In this document: positions 34,174-43,107 of the stretch, in pieces
Layout of the letters: each line of letters begins with the position of its first letter
Position numbering within the stretch: the stretch's first letter is position 1
Assembly (NCBI RefSeq): GCF_001570545.1
Contig: NZ_BBXD01000011.1
Coordinates: 1 to 64,000 of the forward strand
DNA length: 64,000 bases
Origin: Herbidospora mongoliensis
Lineage (GTDB): Bacteria > Actinomycetota > Actinomycetes > Streptosporangiales > Streptosporangiaceae
Reading direction: 5' to 3'
The notes under the pieces: generated by a model
What the model saw: the letters and a program-made list of their open reading frames with translations, nothing else
What the model was told of the DNA's origin: nothing
Database searches by the model: none
Made by a program: the position numbers and the translations under genes

Positions 34174-36012
34174 TCAGCTCTGACGCATCTGCTTCCAGAC
34201 GCGACCGTAGAAGGCGAAGTAACCGTCGCCCTGGGGTGAGGTGGGGAGGGATTCGATGCGGAGCATCGCGTAGCGGCCCTCGGCGCTGCGGGCGCAGAGT
34301 TGGTCGCCTGGTTGGAGGTCGGCGAAGTCGACTCTGTTCGTCCAGGCGGTGATGCGGGCGCAGCGGGTGGGGGTGGCGTCCGGGCTGGATTCGACCTTCG
34401 CCAGAGCGGCTGACTTGGCGGTGTGGACGTGGTCGGTCTTCATCCACAGATCGCCGTTGGGGGTGCTGGTGGGGTTGTCCAGTTCCTGGCGCCAGTAGTC
34501 GATTTCCACTGAGGCGAAGCCGGGTTCGGTGGCGTGCAGTCTGACCTGACGCTCCTCGTTCACCTCACCGGGCAGGTCACCCGAAGGTGTCTCGACCGGG
34601 CGGGAGCCGGGGTCGGAGGGCTGGGGAGTGCTTGCCACCGGCGGGGTGTCTTCGGCTGCCGGGGTACCTCCAGTTGGGGTGCTCGCCACCGCCGGAGTGT
34701 CTTCGGCCGCCGGGGTGCTTTCGGGTGGGGCTGAAGTCAGGCGGTCTCCCCCGATGAAGGCCGACTCTGAGCGGATCTGCGGCAGGATCACGGTGATCGA
34801 CACCACGGTCACGGAGATCACGATCACCGGGATCAGGACCAGAAACAGCACACCGGCTCGGTGGGGGCGCTCGCGACGGGGTGGGGTGACGGTGACAGCG
34901 GTCTCGTCTTGGAGCGCTCCAGGTGAGCCGCCGATGAGGGCTGTGCAGGTTCGCAGGAGGTCGTCGGTGGTCGGGCGGTCGTCCGGGTTCTTGGCGAGGC
35001 AGCGTTCGATCAGGTCGCGGAGGCGCGTGTCGGTGATGCCCGACAGATCGGGGGGCTGTTCCACGACGCGGCGGAGAACGGCCTGTTCGGTGGGGCCCTC
35101 GCCGAATGGGGGGCGGCCAGTGAGCGCGTACACGAGAACCGAGCCGAAGGCGAAGACGTCGGCGGCGGGGCCGGTGTGGCGGTCGTCGGCGATCTCTTCG
35201 GGAGCCATGAAGGCGGGGGTGCCGACGCGCTGGCCGGTCAGGGTGAGCTGGGTGCCGTCGAGGGAGCGGGAGATGCCGAAGTCGATCAGTCTCGGGCCGT
35301 CTTCGGTCAGCAGGATGTTGCCCGGTTTCAGGTCGCGGTGCACGATCCCGGCCGCGTGCACGGCGGCCAGGGCCTCGGCCAGGCCGGTCGCGATCCTGGT
35401 CACGACCGGTGCGGGCAGCGGGCTCGCGTCGCGGAGGGAGGGACCGGGCACGTAGGCGACCGCGAGCCAGGGCTGTCCTTCGGCGGGGTCCGGATCGGCG
35501 TCGACGAACGAGGCGACGTGGAGGCTGTCGACGGCCGAGAGCGCGCGGACCTCGTGGGCGAAGCGGCGCCGGAACAGGGGGTCGTCGGCCAGGTCGGGCC
35601 GGATCACCTTGACGGCGGCGACCTCTCCGTCGGCGCGTTCGCCCAGGTAGACCTGGCCCATCGCGCCCGTTCCGAGGCGGGCCCACAGCCGGAAGCCGCC
35701 CACTTCGAGCGGTCCCCTGGCGGCCAGCGGCCGGACCTGCTCACGTCGCCTGGCCAGGTCTTCGGCTTTGGCCCTGCGCCGTCGGCGTTCCATCTCCTGT
35801 ACGAGCTCAGGACCGCCCCCGCAGGCCTTCACATAGGCCTCGACCATCTCGCTCGTGGGCAACGTGTAGCCGGTGTCGGCCTGGGCAAGGCTGGAGAACG
35901 CCGCGTTCCCCGTCCTGCCCATGTCGCGGTAGGAGGGACGCCCCGCCTCGTCTCTGAGCTGCCGTAATTCGGCGGCGAACGCCGCGATCGGCCCGTCTGA
36001 CGCGTCGACCAC
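34174..36012 (-). CDS. Membrane Ser/Thr protein kinase with XRE-like N-terminus
   Basis: 612 aa from GTG at 36012 (GTG at 36042 also possible). Residues 1-65 are a helix-turn-helix-like actinomycete module (YRDMGRTGNAAFSSLAQADTGYTLPTSEMVEAYVKACGG). The kinase domain (about 100-350) has the glycine loop RLGTGAMGQVYLG, AAVKVI lysine, HRDLKPGNILL catalytic loop, DFGISRSLD and APEEIA. A TM helix (VLFLVLIPVIVISVTVVSITVIL, about 385-407) leads to a Thr/Pro/Ala-rich stalk and an extracytoplasmic domain (about 490-612) with a Cys pair (RCARI, QLCARSAEG). All catalytic residues are present. The ligand of the outer domain and the targets are unknown. Confidence 0.9.
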   Translation of the reverse strand: MVDASDGPIAAFAAELRQLRDEAGRPSYRDMGRTGNAAFSSLAQADTGYTLPTSEMVEAYVKACGGGPELVQEMERRRRRAKAEDLARRREQVRPLAARGPLEVGGFRLWARLGTGAMGQVYLGERADGEVAAVKVIRPDLADDPLFRRRFAHEVRALSAVDSLHVASFVDADPDPAEGQPWLAVAYVPGPSLRDASPLPAPVVTRIATGLAEALAAVHAAGIVHRDLKPGNILLTEDGPRLIDFGISRSLDGTQLTLTGQRVGTPAFMAPEEIADDRHTGPAADVFAFGSVLVYALTGRPPFGEGPTEQAVLRRVVEQPPDLSGITDTRLRDLIERCLAKNPDDRPTTDDLLRTCTALIGGSPGALQDETAVTVTPPRRERPHRAGVLFLVLIPVIVISVTVVSITVILPQIRSESAFIGGDRLTSAPPESTPAAEDTPAVASTPTGGTPAAEDTPPVASTPQPSDPGSRPVETPSGDLPGEVNEERQVRLHATEPGFASVEIDYWRQELDNPTSTPNGDLWMKTDHVHTAKSAALAKVESSPDATPTRCARITAWTNRVDFADLQPGDQLCARSAEGRYAMLRIESLPTSPQGDGYFAFYGRVWKQMRQS

Positions 36013-36172
36013 TTTTTTCCCAGGTGCCAACCCAGCCTCCACGAGAACCCGGGCTCGCAGCCTATCCGCCGGACCCCCTGTGCGACGGTCGTTCGCGCTT
36101 TGTCCGTCCCTCTCCCGCACATCGTCCCCGGTCGGGAATCTGGCCTCACCAGCCGCTTGACCAGGAGGAACG

Positions 36173-36985
36173 ATGCCCGTGATGCGTACGGCCGTCGCGA
36201 CGGCGATGGCGGGACTGGCTCTCGCCGCCGTCCCGCCCCCCGCCCAGGCCGAGGGCGAGTTCGGGCCGGACACCTGCCGCCAGGGGTACGTCTGGCGCGA
36301 GGCCACCCCTGTCGACCGGGTCTGCGTCACCCCGCGGATCCGGGAGGAGACCCGGATCGACAACAGCCTGGCCGATGCCCGCCGCGAACCCGGTGGTGGC
36401 CCGTTCGGGCCGGACACATGCACCCGGGGGCACGTCTGGCGGGAGGCCACCCCGGACGACCGGGTCTGTGTGACACCGGAGACCCGTGCGCAGGCGCGGG
36501 CGGACAACGCGGCCGCGGCGTCCCGGAGGGCGCCCCAGCCGGACTGCCGCAGCCAGGGCGGGCTGCCCACCGAGAGCGTCACGCCGAAGCAGGCGGTCCG
36601 CTGCTCGGGCAACGGCTACTGGCGGGCGACGCTCACCGCGTTCGTGCACGAGTACTGGTTCTTCGGCTCCGACGCCGGTTCCTCGGTCAAGATCGAGCAC
36701 TTCGAGGACGGCCGCTGGGTCGAGCGCCCGGCCAGGGTGATCACCGCCCACAACGACTACCAGGCCCGGCGCGTCGGCGAACCGGGCAACGGCGAGTGCC
36801 TGCGCAGCGGCTGCTTCGTGCCCCCGGCCCCGCGTGACTGCCGGGTGGAGAACAGCGCCGGGCTCGACTGCCGCGACACCGCCGTCGGCTACCCGCTGAA
36901 CGCCAGGGCCGTGCGCAGCACCGCCTCCGGGGTGTTCGGCGACGGCCAGTCGTTCACCATGCCCGTCGTCATCGACTCGTTCTGA
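36173..36985 (+). CDS. Secreted protein with two GPDTC-VWREA repeats
   Basis: 270 aa with AGGAGGAACG before the ATG. The signal peptide ends AQA-EGEF (cleavage near 27). Two tandem repeats (about 30-69 and 79-118) read FGPDTCRQGYVWREATP and DRVCVTP, each with two Cys, then a linker rich in Arg/Asp/Asn. The C-terminal half (about 130-270) is a beta domain (GNGYWRATLTAFVHEYWFFG) with several Cys. Repeats of this type are common in exported actinomycete proteins but have no known function. A related short CPDGKVWAQA segment opens the mature part of the next gene, so the two are probably related and co-expressed (26 bp apart). Confidence 0.8.
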   Translation: MPVMRTAVATAMAGLALAAVPPPAQAEGEFGPDTCRQGYVWREATPVDRVCVTPRIREETRIDNSLADARREPGGGPFGPDTCTRGHVWREATPDDRVCVTPETRAQARADNAAAASRRAPQPDCRSQGGLPTESVTPKQAVRCSGNGYWRATLTAFVHEYWFFGSDAGSSVKIEHFEDGRWVERPARVITAHNDYQARRVGEPGNGECLRSGCFVPPAPRDCRVENSAGLDCRDTAVGYPLNARAVRSTASGVFGDGQSFTMPVVIDSF

Positions 36986-37011
36986 TCTTCTTCGACAAGG
37001 GAGCAATCGAC

Positions 37012-38232
37012 ATGACCCGCACCGATCGGCGCCGCCTGACGGCCTTCGCCGCACTCGCCGGCCTCACCCTCGGCCTGGCCGCCCTCACCTCGCAGCCGGC
37101 CGTCGCGGCCGGGCCGTGCCCCGACGGAAAGGTGTGGGCGCAGGCCCACGCCACCGGCGACCACCGGTGTGTCTCCCCCGCCGACGTCGGCCGCCGGATG
37201 ACCTCGTTCGACGAGGCCAGGCACGGTTTCGCGTTCGACAACCAGTTCCAGACCCAGCCGATCGCCGAGGTGCGGTTCGGCGGTCTGTGCGGCGGCTGGT
37301 CGTACGCGGCCCTCGACCACTTCTTCCACAACCGGCCGATCCCCACCCAGAACACCCTGCCGCCGAACGGCTCGGCGCTGCACCGCTACATCTTCGACCG
37401 GCAGATCGAGTCCATCACGCCGAACCTCGACAAGTGGACCGAGCTGACCTTCAACCCGTTCGGGTGGCGCAACGCCGAGTTCTTCAACTGGGGCCTCCAG
37501 GGCTTCAACGGCGGCCGCCTCCAGGAACTGCGCGAGAACATCGACGCCGGACGGCCGGTGCCGCTCGGCCTGTTCAAGCCGACGGGGAACCCGCTCGGCC
37601 CGCACCACCAGGTCATCGCCGTCGGCTACGACCTCGGGCGGTACGCCGGTGACCTCGGCCCGCACCAGACCGACCTGAAGATCTTCGTGCTGGACCCGAA
37701 CTTCCCCGGCCAGATCACGACCTTGGTGCCGCAGCCGTCGGCGCACACGTACACCTATCTGGAGCACCCGGAGAAGGTCTGGCGCACCTACTTCGTCGAC
37801 ACCCGCTACCGGCCGCGCAACCCCCCGGCCTTCACGAACCCGCCCGCGCCTGCTCCCGACGCGGTCAACGAGCTGATCCTGGAACTGGGGACGCGCGGCG
37901 ACGACCTGCGCGGCGGCAACGACAACGTCAACGCGACCATCCACATCGACGGACGGCCTCCCGTCGTGGTGCCCAACCTCAACCGGGGGGCGCGGTGGAT
38001 CGACCGGCACACCCAGACGGTCCGCATCCCCCTGACCACGCCCGCGCCGCCCGCCCGGTTCGCCCGGCTGACGTTGACGACCACGTTCGGCGGCGGCTTC
38101 GGCGGTGACAACTGGAACCTGGACTTCCTGAAGGTCCGCAGCCCGCAGGGGAAGGTCTTCTTCGAGCGCTCCGGTAACCCGCTGGTCCGCTTCACCGGCG
38201 AGAACCGCCCCTTTACCGCCCCACTCCGCTAA
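37012..38232 (+). CDS. Secreted papain-fold-like protein with C-terminal beta domain
   Basis: 406 aa, AAGGGAGC upstream. A signal peptide runs to about VAA-GP (33). The CPDGKVWAQAHATGDHRCVSP module (35-55) matches the repeat of the upstream gene. Residues 80-265 contain RFGGLCGGWSYAALDHFF, a Cys at the start of a helix, and later GPHHQVIAVGYDLG and FVLDPNFPG, a Cys-His-Asp/Asn order as in papain-like enzymes. The C-terminal domain (about 285-400, LILELGTRGDDLRGGNDNV ... WNLDFLKV) looks like a PLAT-type beta-sandwich. A cell-wall or host-polymer enzyme is possible; activity is inferred from motif order only. Confidence 0.75.
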   Translation: MTRTDRRRLTAFAALAGLTLGLAALTSQPAVAAGPCPDGKVWAQAHATGDHRCVSPADVGRRMTSFDEARHGFAFDNQFQTQPIAEVRFGGLCGGWSYAALDHFFHNRPIPTQNTLPPNGSALHRYIFDRQIESITPNLDKWTELTFNPFGWRNAEFFNWGLQGFNGGRLQELRENIDAGRPVPLGLFKPTGNPLGPHHQVIAVGYDLGRYAGDLGPHQTDLKIFVLDPNFPGQITTLVPQPSAHTYTYLEHPEKVWRTYFVDTRYRPRNPPAFTNPPAPAPDAVNELILELGTRGDDLRGGNDNVNATIHIDGRPPVVVPNLNRGARWIDRHTQTVRIPLTTPAPPARFARLTLTTTFGGGFGGDNWNLDFLKVRSPQGKVFFERSGNPLVRFTGENRPFTAPLR

Positions 38233-38244
38233 CCCGTCCGAAGA

Positions 38245-38274
38245 AGGCGACGGCCGACGGCTGTCGCCTTTTTC
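38245..38274 (+). terminator. Intrinsic terminator after the secreted-protein pair
   Basis: AGGCGACGGC and GCTGTCGCCT pair (one G-T type mismatch) around a short loop and are followed by a T run. The convergent DUF427 gene ends 12 bp further on, so it may serve both directions. Confidence 0.8.
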
Positions 38275-38285
38275 GCGTGTACCGT

Positions 38286-38999
38286 CTAGCGCTTGCTGAA
38301 CACCGTTTCCGGCCGGTCCTCCTTCACGCCGTCCACGATGATGTCGACGAACTCGTTGTAGAACGCCACGTGGTCCTTGATCCCCGCCGCCGCCGGAATC
38401 GGGTCGTGGTAGGCCCACGCCACGTCGGCAGGCACGCCCTCGACGGGTTCGCGCAGCGACCAGTAGGACGCCTCACCCTTGTACGGGCACCGCGTGCCAC
38501 TGTCGGTCGGCTCCAGCAGTGCGAAGTCAACGTCGCCGGGTGGCACGTAGTAGCGGGTGGGCAGGCCCGTCTCGTACAGGAGAACGGGGTTTCGGGTGTC
38601 GGCGACCACACGGCCGCCGATCTCCACGCGGACGTGGCGTGAGCTGGGGATGGGGTCGACCCGCTTGTACGGGTCGCGAGGGTGCACGAAGATCTCCTCC
38701 TCTTCCTCGTACCAGTGGTCGAGGACCGTCCCCTCGTAGCGGAACCAGGCGATCGACACGTGATCGGGCAGTTCCGGATAGGTGGACACCACGCCCGCCG
38801 AGGTCTCCCCTTCGACGGTCAGATCGGACGCGCCGGTCAGCCCGGAAACATCCGAGATCGGGAAGGCGTAAGCGGGAACGGGATGGTCGGGGCCCCAGAC
38901 GAGCACGGGGGCCTTGCTGTCGACGACCGTGGTGCCGCCCCTGACGCCGCGGACCCAGCGGCGGCTCGGCTCCCAGTTGAAGGTCCCGTCGTAGGGCAT
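38286..38999 (-). CDS. DUF427 protein, two-domain
   Basis: 237 aa from ATG at 38999. The body holds two tandem DUF427 units: one at about 20-100 (WVRGVRGGTTVVDSKAPVLVW ... VSIAWFRYEGTVLDHWYEE) and one at about 122-215 (VRVEIGGRVVADTRNPVLLYETGLPTRYYVPPGDVDFALLEP then CPYKGEASYWS). The final unit's HDP region and CPYKG block are diagnostic. The function of DUF427 is unknown. It is the last gene of the leftward ABC-transporter/oxygenase operon; its start and the oxygenase stop overlap. Confidence 0.9.
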   Translation of the reverse strand: MPYDGTFNWEPSRRWVRGVRGGTTVVDSKAPVLVWGPDHPVPAYAFPISDVSGLTGASDLTVEGETSAGVVSTYPELPDHVSIAWFRYEGTVLDHWYEEEEEIFVHPRDPYKRVDPIPSSRHVRVEIGGRVVADTRNPVLLYETGLPTRYYVPPGDVDFALLEPTDSGTRCPYKGEASYWSLREPVEGVPADVAWAYHDPIPAAAGIKDHVAFYNEFVDIIVDGVKEDRPETVFSKR

Positions 39000-39994
39000 C
39001 AGGCGTCCGCCAGTTCGGCCACGTAGGGGCGGCCCTCGCGCCAGGCGGCGATCTGGTCGGGGCGGCCGAAGACCTGGAGGTAGTCCTCGACCGAGTTCTT
39101 CGCCCGGTCCCACAGCAGCGACGGCTCGTAGTCGGTGCCGTCGTCGCCGACGAACGGGGGCAGCGGCTCGATGACCGTGTCGAGAGACGGGTGCCAGAAC
39201 ACGCCGGTCGAGCGCCGCGTCACCGTGCCCCCGGCGACGACGCGGTGGCGGCCGGCACGCAGGTGGTCGTTGGTCCACTTGGCCAGGATGTGGCCGGAGA
39301 AGACCTGGAGCGCGCCGGGCACGATCGGGATCGGGATCCAGCTGCCGTCGGGGGCCTGGCCCTGGAGGCCGGCGTAGTCGCCGCGCTGGTGCAGGACCGT
39401 CAGGGCCGAGCCGTCGGCGTGCTCCAGGAGGAGCAGTTTGTCGTCGTCCTCCTGGTCGACCGGCCAGGTGGGGTAGTCGTTGACGACGAAGCTCGTGTAG
39501 TAGGGGCGGCCCGTCAGAGGGAAGGTCTCCACCGGCACGCCGAGGACCTTGGCGTACAGGGCCAGGACCTTCTCCGCGACGCCGACCGAGGCGTCGTGGT
39601 AGGCGCGGGCGACCTCGCGCAGGCCCTCGGGCCATACGATGGGGTGCTTGTAGAGCTGGGCGTACTCCTCCGGGAGGCCCGCGGCGACGGCCTCCTCCAC
39701 CGAGTCGAACTGGCCGATGTTGAAGCGCTCCAGCTCCAGGCGGCCGAGGTCGTCGGGCCACTGGCGCCAGCCTCGGTAGGGGTGGCCGGTGGGGCTGGCC
39801 AGCTTCGCCTTCTCCGCGCGCGGCTGTTCGAGGACCGCGCCGACGCGGTCGTGGAAGTCGTCGATCAGTTCCGGCGCGACGCCGTGGTTGACCACCTGGA
39901 TGATGCCGATGCGCGTGGCGGCTTCGCGGACGGAGTCGAGCAGGTCCTGCGGGGCTTCGTCGCTCAGGGCGAGCGATAAGTCGACGACGGTCAC
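38999..39994 (-). CDS. Isopenicillin-N-synthase-like 2-oxoglutarate/Fe(II) dioxygenase
   Basis: 331 aa from GTG at 39994, with CGGAGGAACC upstream, overlapping the alpha/beta-hydrolase stop. The N-terminal region includes VVDLSLALSD and GIIQVVNHGVAPELIDDFHD (the conserved VNHG motif). The iron site is EHADGSALTVLHQ (H192, D194) and AGRHRVVAGG (H250), and RRST (260-263) is in the position of the RxS 2-oxoglutarate motif. The enzyme should hydroxylate, desaturate or cyclise a small substrate. In this operon its substrate is likely what the ABC transporter imports. Confidence 0.9.
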   Translation of the reverse strand: MTVVDLSLALSDEAPQDLLDSVREAATRIGIIQVVNHGVAPELIDDFHDRVGAVLEQPRAEKAKLASPTGHPYRGWRQWPDDLGRLELERFNIGQFDSVEEAVAAGLPEEYAQLYKHPIVWPEGLREVARAYHDASVGVAEKVLALYAKVLGVPVETFPLTGRPYYTSFVVNDYPTWPVDQEDDDKLLLLEHADGSALTVLHQRGDYAGLQGQAPDGSWIPIPIVPGALQVFSGHILAKWTNDHLRAGRHRVVAGGTVTRRSTGVFWHPSLDTVIEPLPPFVGDDGTDYEPSLLWDRAKNSVEDYLQVFGRPDQIAAWREGRPYVAELADA

Positions 39995-40779
39995 TGGGTT
40001 CCTCCGAGGGTCGTGTGCAGATCGGTGGTCACGTGGGCGCCGGGCACGCGGGAGGTGAATCTCTCGACGGCGGCGTCGTCGAGGTGGGGGCCGCGGACCA
40101 GGACGACGGGGGCCTGCACGGTCGCCAGCGGCGCCCACAGCGTGTCGTCGTCGAGGTCGGGCTGGACGGGGAGCTGGTGCCGCCACACCCAGTGGCCGTC
40201 GGCCTCGCGGAGCAGTTCGGTGCGCACGTCGTCGTCGGTGCCGGGCCGGTGTTCCTCCAGCCAGGCGCGGGCCTCGTCGGGTGAGGAGTGGGTCTTGTAC
40301 GGCGGCAGCGCGCCGAGCGTCCCTGGCAGCGTGTCGATGAGGACCAGCCGTCCGATCAGCTCGGGATGGCGGATGGACAGGGCGATGGCGGTCAGCGCGC
40401 CGAGTCCTGCCCCGGCGACGGTCTTGCGGCCGGGGGCGAAAGAGCGGATCGCCTCGGCGACCGGGCCGGCCAGACGGCGGGGGACGTAGTTGTTGTTGCC
40501 GCGCCGGTCGGAGCGGCCGTGGCCCGGCAGGTCGACGGCGAGCGCGGGGCGGCCCAGAGACAGCAGCAGGCGGTCCCACTGCCGGGCGCTGCGGCCGGCC
40601 TCGTGCAGCAGCACCAGGTCATGTGACGGCTTTCCCCAGGTCAGGCCGCTCACGTGACCGCCCTCGACGATGCTCACCCAGCGCCGCTGGATGTGGCGCG
40701 GCCCCGGGGGCCGGATGCCGAGCTGCGCCGCGATTCCGGCGAGCGAGGTGAACTCCCGCTCGGCTACTTCAGTGGACAT
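39991..40779 (-). CDS. Alpha/beta-hydrolase fold protein without a Ser nucleophile
   Basis: 262 aa. LVLLHEAGRSARQWDRLLLSL is the oxyanion-loop strand and AVDLPGHGRSDRRG the next conserved block. The nucleophile elbow reads VAGAGLGALTAIAL, so GxGLG stands where GxSxG is normal: the catalytic Ser is Gly (codon GGA, no ambiguity). DTLPGTLG and WAPLATVQAPVVLVRGPHLDD complete the fold. It either lost hydrolase activity, acts as a binding or dioxygenase-type protein, or uses another residue. It overlaps the ABC ATPase gene by 11 bp and the dioxygenase gene by four, so it is translationally coupled to both. Confidence 0.85.
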   Translation of the reverse strand: MSTEVAEREFTSLAGIAAQLGIRPPGPRHIQRRWVSIVEGGHVSGLTWGKPSHDLVLLHEAGRSARQWDRLLLSLGRPALAVDLPGHGRSDRRGNNNYVPRRLAGPVAEAIRSFAPGRKTVAGAGLGALTAIALSIRHPELIGRLVLIDTLPGTLGALPPYKTHSSPDEARAWLEEHRPGTDDDVRTELLREADGHWVWRHQLPVQPDLDDDTLWAPLATVQAPVVLVRGPHLDDAAVERFTSRVPGAHVTTDLHTTLGGTQ

Positions 40780-42274
40780 GACGCCTCCGTTGAGAGGGCT
40801 CGTGACCGGCCGCCCGCAGGAGACCGATCGTGTACGGGTGGCGGGGCTCGCACAGGATCTGGTCGGCGGGCCCTTCTTCGACGATCCGGCCGCCGCTCAT
40901 GACCGCGACGCGGTCGGCGAGCTGGGAGACCACGGCCAGGTCGTGGGAGATGAACAGGTAGGAGACCCCGGTGAGGGCCTGCCGGTCGGCGAGCGTGCGC
41001 AGCACCCCGGCCTGCACGCTGACGTCCAGCGCCGAGACCGGCTCGTCGCAGACGATCAGGTCGGGCCGCCCGGCGAACGCGCGGGCGATGGCGACGCGCT
41101 GCTTCTGCCCGCCCGACAGCCGATGGGGGCGCCGGTCGAGCAGGTGGGGTTCCAGCGCGGCGAGCGTGGCCAGCTCCTCCACTCCCTCGAAGCCGCCGAG
41201 GGCGCGGGCCAGGATCGTGCGCACGGTGTGGGACGGGTTGAGGGAGGCGTCGGGGTCCTGGAACACCATGGAGATACGCCGCCGGGTGGAGGGGTCGCGG
41301 CGGCCGACCCGCGTGGGCAGTTCGGCGCCGTCGAGGGTGATGACTCCGCCGCCCCGGTGGCCGAGGCCCGCGACGGCGCGGGCGAGGGTGGTCTTGCCGC
41401 TGCCCGACTCCCCCACCAGGCCGACGATCTCGCCCCGGCCGATGGTGAGCGAGACGTCGTCCAAAACCCTGGTTTTCCCGTACGACCTGGTCAGGCCCCT
41501 GACCTCCAGCAGTGGCGGGACCTCGCGCCCGCGCTTCTGGGTGATCCGGGGCGCGCTGTCGATCAGGAGTCTCGTGTACGGGTGCCGCGGCAGCGAGAGC
41601 ACCCGGGCGGCCGGGCCCTCCTCGACGAGGCGGCCCTCGTGGAGGACGCCGACGTCGTCGCAGAGGCGGCCGACCAGGGCCAGGTCGTGGCTGATCAGCA
41701 CGACGGCCGCGCCGATCTCGGCGCGCAGTTCCCAGATGAGGTCGAGGATCTCGCGTTCGACGGTGGCGTCCAGGCCGCTGGTGGGTTCGTCCAGGATGAG
41801 CAGTTTCGGGCGGCCGGCCAGCGCGGCGGCGATGACGACGCGCTGCTGCTGGCCGCCGGAGAGCTGGTGCGGGTAGCGGCGGGCCGCCTCGCCCGGCAGC
41901 CGGACCTTGTCCAGCAGTTCGGTCACGTCGCCGCGCGGGCGGCCCTGGATGCGCAGGGCCTCGGCGAGTTGCGCGCCGACCCGCATCGTCGGGTCGAGCG
42001 CCGCGCCCGCCTCCTGGTGGACGACCGCCAGCGACGCCGCCCGCCAGGCGCGCAGGTCCTTGGGTGACAGGGCGAGCACGTCGGTCCCGTCGACGTCGAT
42101 CCGGCCGGCGGTGACGTCTCCGCCGAAGCGGCCGAGGGCCCGGCCCAGCGTGGTCTTGCCGCTGCCCGACTCCCCCACCAGCCCGTAGGTGCGGCCCGCC
42201 GCGACCGTGAACGACACGTCGTGGACGACGTCCACGCCCTGGTAGGCGACCGACAGGCCCTCCACGGCGATCAT
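40769..42274 (-). CDS. Fused oligopeptide-type ABC transporter ATPase (DppD-DppF fusion)
   Basis: 501 aa carrying two complete ATPase domains. The first has GESGSGKTTLGRALG, LSGGQQQRVVIAAALA and LLILDEPTSGLD (about 36-180); the second repeats GESGSGKTTLARAVAG, LSGGQKQRVAIARAFA and LIVCDEPVSALD (about 290-430). Signature EPRHPYT/LPRHPYT tails are typical of the peptide/nickel uptake family. The gene overlaps the permease by four bases. In one polypeptide it supplies both halves of the motor for the permease pair upstream. Confidence 0.92.
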   Translation of the reverse strand: MIAVEGLSVAYQGVDVVHDVSFTVAAGRTYGLVGESGSGKTTLGRALGRFGGDVTAGRIDVDGTDVLALSPKDLRAWRAASLAVVHQEAGAALDPTMRVGAQLAEALRIQGRPRGDVTELLDKVRLPGEAARRYPHQLSGGQQQRVVIAAALAGRPKLLILDEPTSGLDATVEREILDLIWELRAEIGAAVVLISHDLALVGRLCDDVGVLHEGRLVEEGPAARVLSLPRHPYTRLLIDSAPRITQKRGREVPPLLEVRGLTRSYGKTRVLDDVSLTIGRGEIVGLVGESGSGKTTLARAVAGLGHRGGGVITLDGAELPTRVGRRDPSTRRRISMVFQDPDASLNPSHTVRTILARALGGFEGVEELATLAALEPHLLDRRPHRLSGGQKQRVAIARAFAGRPDLIVCDEPVSALDVSVQAGVLRTLADRQALTGVSYLFISHDLAVVSQLADRVAVMSGGRIVEEGPADQILCEPRHPYTIGLLRAAGHEPSQRRRHVH

Positions 42275-43107
42275 CGCTGCTCCCGCCGGCCGCGCAGGGC
42301 GTCGGCGGTCAGCGCGATGCCGATCACCAGGGAGGCGATGGCCAGGGCGGGGGCGAGCACCGTCCAGGGGGCGTTGGTCAGCCAGAGCCGGTTGTCCGAC
42401 ACCGACGCGCCCCAGTCGGGCGAACCGGGCGGCTGGCCGAGGCCGAGGAACGACAGGGTGGCCGCCGCGAAGATCGCGTCGCCGAACCGGGAGGTGGCCT
42501 CCACCAGGACGGTCGGGCCGATGTTGGGCAGGATCTCCCGGATCGTCGAGCCGCCCCTGAGCCGGGCCGCCTCGACGTAGGCCTTCTCGCGTTCGACCAG
42601 GGTCGCCGCCCGCACGCTCCGGGCCACGATCGGGGTGAACGCGCCCGCGATGACCAGCACCATCACCGTCACCGACCGGCCCGCCAGCGCCACGAACAGC
42701 ACGGTCGCGATGACCGCGGGGAAGATCGCGACGGCGTCGAGGACACGCATGACGATCTCGTCGACGATCCCGCCCAGCGTCCCGGCGGCCAGCCCGACGG
42801 CCGTGCCGAGCAGCACGCCCAGCACGGTCGCGAACGGCGCCACCTGGAGCACCGGCCGCGCGCCGGCCAGCATCCGCGAGAAGACGTCCCGCCCGAACTG
42901 GTCGGTGCCCAGCAGGTGGGCCCCGCCCGGCGCGAGGAACCGGGAGAGCGGATCCTGCGCCTCGGGGTCGAAGGGCGCGAGCCCCGGCCAGAAGATCGCG
43001 ACGACGGTCCAAGCCGCGATGAGCGCCACGCCGACGCCCAGCGCGACCCGGAACCGTCCGCGGGTCCGGGTGACTGCCCGGACGACGGTCGCGCCCGCCG
43101 CACTCAC
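42271..43107 (-). CDS. dppC: ABC transporter permease, DppC-type
   Basis: 278 aa from GTG at 43107 in a GTGA overlap with the upstream permease. It has the DppC layout: one N-terminal TM, then GAHLLGTDQFGRDVFSRMLAG before the core, five more TMs, and the EAA loop YVEAARLRGGSTIREILPNIGP with the ATPase contact helix. GLGQPPGSPDWGASVSDNR in the outer loop is also diagnostic. It forms the channel with the DppB-type gene upstream. Confidence 0.9.
   Translation of the reverse strand: MSAAGATVVRAVTRTRGRFRVALGVGVALIAAWTVVAIFWPGLAPFDPEAQDPLSRFLAPGGAHLLGTDQFGRDVFSRMLAGARPVLQVAPFATVLGVLLGTAVGLAAGTLGGIVDEIVMRVLDAVAIFPAVIATVLFVALAGRSVTVMVLVIAGAFTPIVARSVRAATLVEREKAYVEAARLRGGSTIREILPNIGPTVLVEATSRFGDAIFAAATLSFLGLGQPPGSPDWGASVSDNRLWLTNAPWTVLAPALAIASLVIGIALTADALRGRREQR

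Noticed and set aside
36013-36612. N-terminal extension of the kinase open frame to 812 codons
   Set aside because: The extra 200 codons are antisense to the secreted repeat protein at 36173 and contain no kinase-family sequence.
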